From the NCBI GenBank assembly GCA_964371555.1, contig CAYJMQ010000049.1, positions 1 to 14,711 on the forward strand: 14,711 bases of DNA, in the 5' to 3' direction. Under the pieces are notes generated by a model. It did no database searches. It had not been told where the DNA came from and saw only the letters and a program-made list of their open reading frames with translations. The stretch is from CAYJMQ01 sp964371555 (lineage in GTDB: Bacteria; Bdellovibrionota; JACOXK01; 2-02-FULL-40-11). The translations under genes and the position numbers were made by a program. Positions 7,274 through 13,876 of the stretch are shown piece after piece. The number at the start of each line of letters is the position of its first letter. Position 1 is the first letter of the stretch.

Positions 7274-7802
7274 TGAGCAATTCTTTTTCCTTGCCATCAA
7301 GGAGAAGATCAATCTGTTTGATTTGCTCATCTGTTAATTTCTGGACTTTATCTTGTAACTTTCTTTTCATATCTTCAGGAATCGTCTCATTTTTTAACCC
7401 GTCATTGGCATCCCGACGTATCATCCGAATCGAAACACGCGCCTCCTCGCCTACTTTTTTTACGAGCTTAACAAGCTCCCTGCGACGCTCCTCGCTCAAG
7501 AGGGGAATTTGTATCCGGATCAATTTTCCATCGTTGGTGGGGGTCAAGCCGATGTCTGATGACCGAATTGCTTTCTCAATCGCATCGGTCTGAGAAACAT
7601 CCCACGGCTGGATGGTCAAAAGACGGGCTTCAGGGGCAGAGACAGTTGCAAGACTTTTTAATGGCATTCTCGACCCATACGCATCTACCATAATGGTATC
7701 AAGAAGCGCAGTGGTTGCCCTCCCTGTGCGAATTTTACCCAGTTCGGTTTTTAAGCTCCCAATCGTCTTGTTCATGCGATCTACAACCATTTTCTCGTCC
7801 AC
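7266..7802 (-). CDS. frr: Ribosome recycling factor
   Basis: Works with EF-G to split the post-termination 70S ribosome. The 178-residue product matches the family along its length: a helical start (MNKTIGSLKTELGKIRTGRATTALLD), the domain II stretch with TIQPWDVSQTDAIEKAI and SDIGLTPTNDGKLIRIQIPLLSEERRRELVKLVKK, and the C-terminal helix MKRKLQDKVQKLTDEQIKQID. E. coli RRF has 185 residues. The start is a GTG at 7802 preceded by a strong AAAGGAG site (7809-7815) at 6 nt. It sits 19 nt after pyrH and overlaps uppS by 8 nt. Confidence 0.98.
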   Translation of the reverse strand: MDEKMVVDRMNKTIGSLKTELGKIRTGRATTALLDTIMVDAYGSRMPLKSLATVSAPEARLLTIQPWDVSQTDAIEKAIRSSDIGLTPTNDGKLIRIQIPLLSEERRRELVKLVKKVGEEARVSIRMIRRDANDGLKNETIPEDMKRKLQDKVQKLTDEQIKQIDLLLDGKEKELLNV

Positions 7803-7821
7803 AAAAGGCTCCTTTAATGAT

Positions 7822-8577
7822 TTAAGGCCCTACGAGCGTGCCGATCTCTTCTCCAAACACAGCGCGCTTGATATTGCCTTCATGCGACAAATTAAAAACA
7901 ATAATTTTAAGATCGTTATCCATACAAAGGGAAATTGCCGTAGAATCCATGACCTTTAACTTCTTCTGAAGAACCTCAATGTAATTCAATTTCTTAAAGA
8001 AACGCGCATCTTTAAATTTCAAGGGGTCTTTATCATATACGCCATTGACGCGAGTTGCCTTGAGAATCACATCCGCGCCAATTTCATTGGCCCGAAGGGC
8101 TGCCGCCGTATCGGTCGTAAAATAGGGGTTTCCTGTCCCTGCGGAAAAAATCACGATCCGCTTTTTCTCGAGATGGCGAATGGCGCGGCGCCGGATATAG
8201 GGTTCGGCAAGCTCTTCCATCTGAATTGCAGACTGGACGCGCGTAAAAATCCCCTCCTTTTCAAGCGCATGTTGGAGGGACAGCGCATTGATGGTCGTCG
8301 CAAGCATTCCGATATAATCAGCAGATGCGCGATCCATCCCTTTTGCGCTCGCCTCAAGACCCCGAAAGATATTTCCCCCGCCAATCACAATCGCGGTTTC
8401 TACACCAAGTTCCCAAATCTCTTTGACTTCTTTTGATATTTTTTCAAGAACATGGGCGTCGATTCCCATTTCAGCTCCACCACTTAACGCTTCCCCGCTG
8501 AGCTTAAGAACAATGCGCTTATACTTTGGTTTCTGGGGATTCTGATGAGGATTTTGGCGGACTTTTTGTTTTGACAT
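7822..8577 (-). CDS. pyrH: UMP kinase
   Basis: Hexameric bacterial UMP kinase of the amino-acid-kinase fold; phosphorylates UMP to UDP with ATP in pyrimidine nucleotide synthesis. The 251-residue product has KYKRIVLKLSGEALSG (phosphate binding), AIVIGGGNIFRG, MDRASADYIGMLATTINALSL, FSAGTGNPYFTTDTAAALRA and KATRVNGVYDKDP, all characteristic. About 17 non-conserved residues (MSKQKVRQNPHQNPQKP) precede the usual start of the family. The ATG at 8577 is nevertheless the best start: it has an AAGGA site (8585-8589) at 7 nt, and no other start codon lies before the conserved lysine-rich strand. This places the first 59 nt of the gene inside tsf in another frame. Confidence 0.97.
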   Translation of the reverse strand: MSKQKVRQNPHQNPQKPKYKRIVLKLSGEALSGGAEMGIDAHVLEKISKEVKEIWELGVETAIVIGGGNIFRGLEASAKGMDRASADYIGMLATTINALSLQHALEKEGIFTRVQSAIQMEELAEPYIRRRAIRHLEKKRIVIFSAGTGNPYFTTDTAAALRANEIGADVILKATRVNGVYDKDPLKFKDARFFKKLNYIEVLQKKLKVMDSTAISLCMDNDLKIIVFNLSHEGNIKRAVFGEEIGTLVGP

Positions 8578-9082
8578 GATCTATTCCTTCTCCCAATTGA
8601 TACCTTACAAAGCGACGAATTGAGCAGTTTTCCCCAATTTGAGAAATCAGCTCCTTAAGAAGATCAGAAACCTTTTTATCGGGATCTTTAATATAAGGCT
8701 GTCTTAGCAGACAGACTTCATCATAATTCACAAGGTCTGGAGGAGCATCTTCCTCAGATACATAAAGTGGGGAGCTTGCCGCGATATGCATCGCGATATT
8801 TTTCACAAATTTTTGAAAGTTCTCGGTTCGCGCCACAAAGTCGGTTTCACAATTCACTTCCACCAAAACGCCGATCCGCCCTTCTCCATGGATATAGGAA
8901 TAAATCAATCCTTCCGACGCAATCCGTCCCATTTTTTTTGCAGCGTTTGCAATCCCTTTTTTTCGCAAAAGTTCAATGGCGCGATCAAAATCACCTTTGG
9001 CTTCCTCAAGCGCCTGTTTGCAGTCCATCATTGGCGCGCCTGTTTTCTCGCGCAATTCTTTCACATGCCCAGATGTAATCAC
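8519..9082 (-). CDS. tsf: Elongation factor Ts, short form
   Basis: Nucleotide exchange factor for EF-Tu. The 187-residue product has the UBA-like N-terminal domain (VKELREKTGAPMMDCKQALEEAKGDFDRAIELLRKKG, about 7-43) and the core with the GDP-releasing CETDFVART motif (about 78-86). It ends after a single core subdomain, like the short Thermus-type proteins rather than the 283-residue E. coli form. The start is a GTG at 9082, matching the family N-terminus, with a G-rich GGGGGGAT stretch about 9 nt upstream. It begins 17 nt after rpsB. The C-terminal tail (KTKSPPKSSSESPETKV) is low-complexity and overlaps the start of pyrH by 59 nt, so the tail codons are shared with pyrH in another frame. 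Confidence 0.96.
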   Translation of the reverse strand: MITSGHVKELREKTGAPMMDCKQALEEAKGDFDRAIELLRKKGIANAAKKMGRIASEGLIYSYIHGEGRIGVLVEVNCETDFVARTENFQKFVKNIAMHIAASSPLYVSEEDAPPDLVNYDEVCLLRQPYIKDPDKKVSDLLKELISQIGENCSIRRFVRYQLGEGIDHVKTKSPPKSSSESPETKV

Positions 9083-9099
9083 TTTAGTCAGATCCCCCC

Positions 9100-9987
9100 C
9101 TACTTCTTCCTTGGTGGTGTGTCGGCGCCAGCGGCATCTGGTTCAGTCGCCTCCGGCAGCGGGATACCGGCGCCCGCATATTCTTCGGGATTGATAATAA
9201 TCACAGGCTGTTCCGGGATGCTGAACTCATCTAAAGCTGAGACGGGCTTTTCGGCCTCCTCCTCTTCCACAACCGGTTTTCCTTCTTCACGAATTCTTTT
9301 CTCAAATTCCTGAACCCCTTCAAGGCAGGCAGAAGCAACAAGCGATGCAAAAAGACGAATTGATTTGATCGCGTCATCATTGCCAGGCATTAAATAGCCT
9401 ATGCGATCCGGATCGCAATTGGTGTCGACAACAGCAACAACCGGAATTCCAAGGCGAGCCGCTTCAGTAACCGCAATATCTTCCTTCCCCGGATCAATGA
9501 CAAAAAGCGCTCCAGGAAGTTTTTTCATCTCCCGAATACCACTGAAAACTTTGAGAAGCTTTACCCGCTCTTTTTTTAAGGCATTGACCTCTTTTTTGGG
9601 AAGGAGGTCAAAAATTCCCTTTGTCTCCATATCCTCAATTCTTTTGAGCCGGTTAATCCCTTCCCGAATCGTTTTGTAATTGGTAAGCGTCCCCCCAAGC
9701 CATCGCTCAGTCACGTAAAACATATTTGATCGTGTCGCTTCTTCAACAACGATCTGTTGAGCCTGTTTTTTGGTTCCCACGAAAAGAACCTTATTTCCCT
9801 GCGCGGCAATTGACTTAACAAATTCACACGCCTGTTTGCAGAGTTCCACTGTCTTTTGGAGATCAATAATATGAATACCATCCCGCACATCAAAAATATA
9901 AGGTTTCATTTTGGGATTCCAGCGCCCCCGCTGATGTCCAAAATGAACCCCTGCCTCCAAAAACTCTTTCATCGAAAATTGCGGCAT
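9100..9987 (-). CDS. rpsB: 30S ribosomal protein S2 with acidic C-terminal extension
   Basis: Primary structure is the S2 family: FSMKEFLEAGVHFGHQRGRWNPKMKPYIF (about 4-32), the GTKKQAQ stretch, TERWLGGTLTNYKTIREGINRL and the Asp/Pro-rich PGALFVIDPGKEDIAVTEAARLGIPVVAVVDTNCDPD..PGNDDAI. It binds the head-body junction of the 30S subunit. At 295 residues it is longer than the E. coli protein (about 240); from about residue 228 it carries a tail rich in Glu, Pro and Ala (VVEEEEAEKPVSALDEF...) ending in PPRKK. The ATG at 9987 matches the family start; the ribosome site is weak. It lies 69 nt after mreB and 17 nt before tsf. Confidence 0.97.
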   Translation of the reverse strand: MPQFSMKEFLEAGVHFGHQRGRWNPKMKPYIFDVRDGIHIIDLQKTVELCKQACEFVKSIAAQGNKVLFVGTKKQAQQIVVEEATRSNMFYVTERWLGGTLTNYKTIREGINRLKRIEDMETKGIFDLLPKKEVNALKKERVKLLKVFSGIREMKKLPGALFVIDPGKEDIAVTEAARLGIPVVAVVDTNCDPDRIGYLMPGNDDAIKSIRLFASLVASACLEGVQEFEKRIREEGKPVVEEEEAEKPVSALDEFSIPEQPVIIINPEEYAGAGIPLPEATEPDAAGADTPPRKK

Positions 9988-10056
9988 AAATCTTGAAGCT
10001 ACCTAACACAGATATTTGGTACGTTGCAAGTTAAAAAAGCGGGGTAGGACAAACTC

Positions 10057-11091
10057 CTAGTCTGCAGAAAGGGTTTTAAAGAGATTCAATTCGCCAAGCG
10101 CCTTGCCAGAGCCATAGACAACGCAAAAAAGCGGCTCTTGCGCCACAGAGACAGGGAGATTTGTTTTTTCACGAAGAAGCAGATCCAGGTTGGTAAGCAG
10201 CGCCCCGCCGCCAGTCAACACAATTCCATTGTCCGTCAGATCTGCGGAAAGCTCAGGCTGTGTCCGTTCAAGTGTTTGACGGACGACATTGACAATCGCG
10301 TTGAGCGGCTCAGAGATCGCTTCCCGGATTTCATCCGAATTCACTTCGACGGTAATAGGCGCCCCGCCAATCAGATCGCGCCCTTTCACACGAACCGTTC
10401 TTAATTCGTCCGTTGGGGCCGCATTGCCAATCGTAATTTTAATATTTTCTGCCGTTCTCTCTCCAATTAAAAGATTGTATTGCTTTCTCATATACTGAAT
10501 GATCGCTTCATCAAACTTATCACCGGCAACGCGAATCGACTGGCTGCAGACAATTCCCCCCAGTGAAATCACAGCCACCTCGGTAGTCCCCCCACCAATA
10601 TCAACAACCATGCTTCCACATGGCTCCGTCACGGGAAGCCCAGCGCCTATCGCCGCCGCCATCGGCTCTTCTATCAGATAAACCTCTCTACAGCCGGCGG
10701 CAACGGCCGCTTCTTTCACCGCGCGCCGTTCAACCTGCGTTACCCCATAAGGGATACAGATCACAATTCGGGGGCGAAGAAATGTTTTTCGCTCAATAGA
10801 TTTCCTGATAAAATATTTGAGCATCGCCTGCGTTACCTCAAAATCAGCAATAACGCCATCTTTCATCGGCCGGATCGCCACAATGTTTCCGGGTGTTCGC
10901 CCAATCATATTTTTGGCTTCTTTCCCGACGGCAAGAACCCTTGTCACCCCGGAATAATCCTTCTGCACGGCAACAACTGAGGGTTCATTGAGAATAATTC
11001 CTTTTTCCGGCGTATAAACAAGTGTGTTTGCTGTTCCAAGATCAATCGCAAGATCATTTGAAAAATAATTGACAAATTTACTAATAAACAT
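10057..11091 (-). CDS. mreB: Rod-shape-determining protein MreB (bacterial actin)
   Basis: Actin-fold ATPase that forms membrane-associated filaments and directs lateral cell-wall synthesis. The 344-residue product shows SNDLAIDLGTANTLVYT (phosphate-1 loop, about 11-27), GIILNEPSVVAV, the phosphate-2 motif VVDIGGGTTEVAVISLGG, AGDKFDEAI and the adenosine motif NGIVLTGGGALLTNLDLLL. The N-terminus MFISKFVNYF is amphipathic and may act as membrane anchor. The ATG at 11091 is preferred over one at 11109 because it fits the family start and has AAGG at about 9 nt; the upper ATG sits directly on its own G-rich stretch. It is the first gene of the minus-strand run, divergent from hpt across 51 nt. 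mreC and mreD do not follow it; rpsB does. Confidence 0.97.
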   Translation of the reverse strand: MFISKFVNYFSNDLAIDLGTANTLVYTPEKGIILNEPSVVAVQKDYSGVTRVLAVGKEAKNMIGRTPGNIVAIRPMKDGVIADFEVTQAMLKYFIRKSIERKTFLRPRIVICIPYGVTQVERRAVKEAAVAAGCREVYLIEEPMAAAIGAGLPVTEPCGSMVVDIGGGTTEVAVISLGGIVCSQSIRVAGDKFDEAIIQYMRKQYNLLIGERTAENIKITIGNAAPTDELRTVRVKGRDLIGGAPITVEVNSDEIREAISEPLNAIVNVVRQTLERTQPELSADLTDNGIVLTGGGALLTNLDLLLREKTNLPVSVAQEPLFCVVYGSGKALGELNLFKTLSAD

Positions 11092-11096
11092 ACTGT
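11069..11096 (+). promoter_or_regulatory. Weak candidate promoter for hpt
   Basis: A consensus -35 TTGACA (11069-11074) points towards hpt, with TACTGT 16 nt downstream as a poor -10. It overlaps the mreB start region. A second TTGACA at 11123-11128 is too close to the hpt ATG to act as a -35 for it. Position is suggestive only. Confidence 0.22.
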
Positions 11097-11142
11097 GGAA
11101 CCTTAGCATGCCCCTCTATCCATTGACAAGAGAAAAGCCATC

Positions 11143-11661
11143 ATGAAAGACAACTTAAAACTTCTTATTTCAAAAGAAGAAATCCAAAGAGCCATTGCGG
11201 CCATCGCGGCCAAAATCCATCGTGATTATGAAGGGAAAAGCCTCATTGTTATCGGCGTGCTTAAAGGATCCATTATCTTTTTGGCCGACCTCATACGTCA
11301 GATTCATCTGCCGACAGAGGTTGATTTTGTTAAGCTCTCAAGCTACGGCTCAGGAAAAGAATCGAGTGGAACCGTGCGGCTTCTCAAAGATATAGACGCG
11401 GATATCTATGATAGAGATGTCCTGATCGTTGAAGAAATTATCGACAGCGGTCGAACACTTGAATTTCTTTACCGGCGCTTACAAACATCCAGGCCAAAAT
11501 CCCTTAAAATCTGCGCGCTGCTCGATAAGAAATCGAAGCGTGTCGTTAACATCGAAGCAGATTATGTGGGAATAGAAGTCGAAGACAAATTTCTGGTCGG
11601 CTATGGTCTCGATTTCAATGAAGCTTATCGAAATCTTTCCGATATTTACTGCCTTGTATAA
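11143..11661 (+). CDS. hpt: Hypoxanthine (guanine) phosphoribosyltransferase
   Basis: Purine-salvage enzyme forming IMP (and GMP) from hypoxanthine (guanine) and PRPP in the cytoplasm. The 172-residue product has VIGVLKGSIIFLADLIR (about 36-51, pyrophosphate loop LKG), VDFVKLSSYGSGKESSG (flexible loop), the PRPP motif DVLIVEEIIDSGRTL (about 92-106), KICALLDKKSKR and VGYGLDFNEAYRNL. Length is typical. In the PRPP motif the usual acidic pair ED is EE, a conservative change. The ATG at 11143 gives the normal N-terminus; only a weak GAGA-type ribosome site is seen. It diverges from mreB and runs towards the ATPase gene, ending 30 nt from that gene's stop. Its stop codon lies inside a repeat that recurs at 12939-12970. 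Confidence 0.95.
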   Translation: MKDNLKLLISKEEIQRAIAAIAAKIHRDYEGKSLIVIGVLKGSIIFLADLIRQIHLPTEVDFVKLSSYGSGKESSGTVRLLKDIDADIYDRDVLIVEEIIDSGRTLEFLYRRLQTSRPKSLKICALLDKKSKRVVNIEADYVGIEVEDKFLVGYGLDFNEAYRNLSDIYCLV

Positions 11662-11700
11662 AAAGGCCGGATATAAAAAGTCTTGATAAAATCAGCTCTC
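11653..11700. repeat. Direct repeat, left copy, flanking the ATPase gene
   Basis: Aligns with 12939-12970: both begin CTTGTATAAAA and share CTTGATAA-A-CAGCTCTC (17 of 19 positions in the second block). The left copy is 16 nt longer because TATAAAAAG occurs twice within it (11657-11665 and 11672-11680). It spans the hpt stop codon and the ATPase stop codon (11692-11694). Confidence 0.6.
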
Positions 11701-12867
11701 GTTTAAAAAAGCTTCGATATTGTCATGGGTGATAATGATAGGAGAAAGCGCTTTGGGATAGAGTTTTCCAAATTCTTCATAGACTTGAAAGTGCCTTTGT
11801 TGAGAAGCGTCCCAGCTCACTTGATAAGGGACAATATGATTGTCTTTTAAGACGATAAAATCAATTTCTCCTTGTCCCCGCCAATAAAAGACATTTCGAT
11901 ATTTTTTTTTGAGATGATGAAATACGACTGTTTCCAATTCTTTTCCCCGATCTTGCCCTGTTTTTGTGATGACAGCCCTTCGCAATCCTAAATCGATCGG
12001 ATAATATTTTTTATTTCTGGCCACGCTCTGTTTTTCAGAAAACGTAAAATAGGGGCAGGGCAAAAGAAGATAGGCGGCGGTTGCGGCATCAAGATAAGAT
12101 TTTACGGTATCAGCTGTAACGTCGATAATTTTAGCGAGTCCTCTCTGACTCACCTCTGATCCTGTTGCCTCAAAAACGGCTTTAATGAGTTGAGTGAGCG
12201 TCAGAGTTGATCTCACCGAGATGTGACGCCTGACGTCTCTTTCAATGATATCTGTAAAATACTCACGTAAAAGTTCTTGCGGTTTTTCAAATATCAATGT
12301 TCGAGGAAATCCCCCTTCATTGAGATACGATTCCAGAGATGTTTTTCCTTTGAGCGCTTTAAATTCGTGATAATCAAAGGGGAATAATTCAAGAGTCAAG
12401 TGGCGGCCGGTGAGCGCAGTTGAAAGTTCCCCCGATAAGAGTGAAGCGTTAGAGCCTGTGATCACATAGATTTCATTGGACGGGCGCTCTACTTTTTTGT
12501 GGAGCCATTTTTCCCACCCTGCCACATTTTGAATTTCGTCCAAAAAAAAGGTGTACATGTTCTGCCTTGAGATTTTCTTGGATAGAGAAACGATTTGATC
12601 GAGTAAATCTGTGTTGAGATCTGCGGCGAGTCTCGGATCTTCAAAGTTTACAAATATGCAGGCAGAGGAAGAAAGTTTTTTCTGGGTCATCATTTGTGTG
12701 AGAAGGGTCGACTTGCCACATCTTCGAACCCCCTGAATGACAAGCACAATATCGGGATGGAGAGGAATAGAGGTTTCCAAAATCCGCCGTGGAATCGATG
12801 GGGGTGGTTCTTTATCCCAATAGCTCCACTCTTTTATGATCTGCTCAAGCTTTAAATTATCAAGCAT
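11692..12867 (-). CDS. AAA-family ATPase with DUF4143 domain
   Basis: Member of the AAA_14/DUF4143 family, a widespread and often laterally transferred group of P-loop proteins of unknown cellular role. The 391-residue product has Walker A GVRRCGKST (46-54), Walker B YTFFLDEIQN (105-114, Asp110-Glu111), the sensor-type TGSN (137-140) followed by the family motif LTGRHLTLELFPFDYHEF, GGFPRTLI, a winged-helix-like middle (SQRGLAKIIDVTADTVKSYLDAA) and the C-terminal nuclease-like fold with GEIDFIV. There the family's usual EVK-type strand reads YQVSW, lacking the Lys, so nuclease activity is doubtful. The ATG at 12867 has no clear ribosome site; a TATGCT box just 13 nt upstream hints at a near-leaderless mRNA. 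It is convergent with hpt and flanked by direct repeats. Confidence 0.9.
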   Translation of the reverse strand: MLDNLKLEQIIKEWSYWDKEPPPSIPRRILETSIPLHPDIVLVIQGVRRCGKSTLLTQMMTQKKLSSSACIFVNFEDPRLAADLNTDLLDQIVSLSKKISRQNMYTFFLDEIQNVAGWEKWLHKKVERPSNEIYVITGSNASLLSGELSTALTGRHLTLELFPFDYHEFKALKGKTSLESYLNEGGFPRTLIFEKPQELLREYFTDIIERDVRRHISVRSTLTLTQLIKAVFEATGSEVSQRGLAKIIDVTADTVKSYLDAATAAYLLLPCPYFTFSEKQSVARNKKYYPIDLGLRRAVITKTGQDRGKELETVVFHHLKKKYRNVFYWRGQGEIDFIVLKDNHIVPYQVSWDASQQRHFQVYEEFGKLYPKALSPIIITHDNIEAFLNES

Positions 12868-12895
12868 AATTAATAAGTTAGCATAGTTTTTACAG

Positions 12896-12917
12896 AGTGT
12901 CGAGTTTTGTCGACACT
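12896..12917. promoter_or_regulatory. Inverted repeat (candidate operator) upstream of the ATPase gene
   Basis: AGTGTCGA (12896-12903) and TCGACACT (12910-12917) are perfect reverse complements around the 6-nt spacer GTTTTG. The dyad lies about 30-50 nt upstream of the ATPase ATG and near its likely promoter, so an operator is plausible. On the plus strand it is followed by four T, so a weak terminator is the alternative, but no plus-strand gene ends there. Confidence 0.45.
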
Positions 12918-12938
12918 TTTATGATTAGGCAGTTCCAG

Positions 12939-12970
12939 CTTGTATAAAAGGCTTGATAAGACCAGCTCTC
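12939..12970. repeat. Direct repeat, right copy, flanking the ATPase gene
   Basis: CTTGTATAAAAGGCTTGATA (12939-12958) continuing to CAGCTCTC at 12970 matches the left copy at 11653-11700 apart from the left copy's 16-nt internal duplication and about two substitutions. It lies between the ATPase dyad and the 5' end of the DUF1207-like gene, about 1.25 kb from the left copy. Confidence 0.6.
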
Positions 12971-13054
12971 AAGCCCTAAAGTCATTTTATTATCAGATCA
13001 ACCCTGATATTCGTCTGGTATGGAATTGCTGTTTTTTCCTTTGCCTGTCCCATC

Positions 13055-13876
13055 TTGGCTGATGCCTCTACGAAACTCCGTTTTTTCACACACGATAGAA
13101 AACAGCTCCTCTTTGGCGATCCAAAAGAAGCCGCTCTTGAATTCGCGATACTTGAAAAAAACAGGTTCAGGGGAAAAGTTGGAAATTTTATCCATATAGT
13201 CAGTCTCCTAAAGGGCACATTGTCAGTCGATTTCGGAGTGGATGCAATGATGATCGGCGCCTTTCACGGGGAAGACGATTGGGAAACCCCCTTGGACAGC
13301 ATTGATGGAAGAATCGGGGGCTACCTGGAATTCAGCGATCGACGCTTTCAAACCAAGGCCTCCTTTGAACATATCAGCGCCCATTTATCGGATGGTAAAT
13401 TCAGGGGGAACATCTCCCATAGCATCTCCTCTGATGAGAAAGCCCGCTTTGGCTATGATGCGAATGAAAATCTCTACGTGATCCAGCTCGCCCAAAATTT
13501 CAGCAGTTATAGCCGGGAATTCATCAAATTCATTTTGTCCTATAAGGTCTTCAATACCAAACTTTATTTGGGTCTTTCCCGAACCATTCATATTCCAGAA
13601 CCCTCCCAGTTAAAAAGCAGACATGGCCCCTCTTATCAGGCTGGATTTGAAACAACCCTCAAATTATTCCATTTTCTGCCGCCTTTTTTCATATCTTCGG
13701 ATTTTCAATGGAAACATGAATACAGCTACCTTTTGGAACAGCATTACCTTCTGGGATTCGATTTCAAAGGATTCCGGCCTTTTGCAAGCTATTATGATGG
13801 ATTTGATCAGCGCGGCATTTACTGGAATCTCAAGGATCAATACCTGGCGCTGGGGCTGTCATTTCCGATGTATTGA
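13055..13876 (+). CDS. DUF1207-like outer-membrane protein, start unclear
   Basis: Resembles the DUF1207 family, predicted outer-membrane beta-barrels of unknown function. Supporting stretches are RKQLLFGDPKEAALEFAI near the N-terminus (compare DPREP of the family), FEHISAHLSDG, EFIKFILSYKV, LSRTIHIPEP and the C-terminal FRPFASYYDGFDQRGIYWNLKDQYLALGLSFPMY. The annotated start is a TTG at 13055, but this falls at the end of a signal peptide: the same frame continues upstream to a stop at 12977 and encodes IIRSTLIFVWYGIAVFSFAC then PILA before DAST. No ATG, GTG or TTG precedes that peptide; an ATT (12989), ATC (12992) or CTG (13004) could initiate, or the true start has been lost. No ribosome site is evident. 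It ends directly against thiN (convergent, no gap). Confidence 0.62.
   Translation: MADASTKLRFFTHDRKQLLFGDPKEAALEFAILEKNRFRGKVGNFIHIVSLLKGTLSVDFGVDAMMIGAFHGEDDWETPLDSIDGRIGGYLEFSDRRFQTKASFEHISAHLSDGKFRGNISHSISSDEKARFGYDANENLYVIQLAQNFSSYSREFIKFILSYKVFNTKLYLGLSRTIHIPEPSQLKSRHGPSYQAGFETTLKLFHFLPPFFISSDFQWKHEYSYLLEQHYLLGFDFKGFRPFASYYDGFDQRGIYWNLKDQYLALGLSFPMY

Noticed and set aside
7274..7330. 19-residue N-terminal extension of UppS inside frr.
   Set aside because: It is not conserved in the family; the ATG at 7273 gives a normal N-terminus and a typical short overlap.
9988..10056. A promoter for rpsB (TTGCAA then TTAGGT at 17 nt, minus strand) or an S2-leader RNA.
   Set aside because: The -10 match is poor and no convincing leader structure is seen in 69 nt.
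12896..12920. Intrinsic terminator on the plus strand (8-bp stem then TTTT).
   Set aside because: The T-run is short and no plus-strand gene ends upstream; an operator is more likely.
13020..13075. An ATG at 13020 as start of the DUF1207-like gene.
   Set aside because: It is in a different frame; it would need one extra T in the run at 13032-13037 to join, and the in-frame upstream peptide is a better signal sequence.
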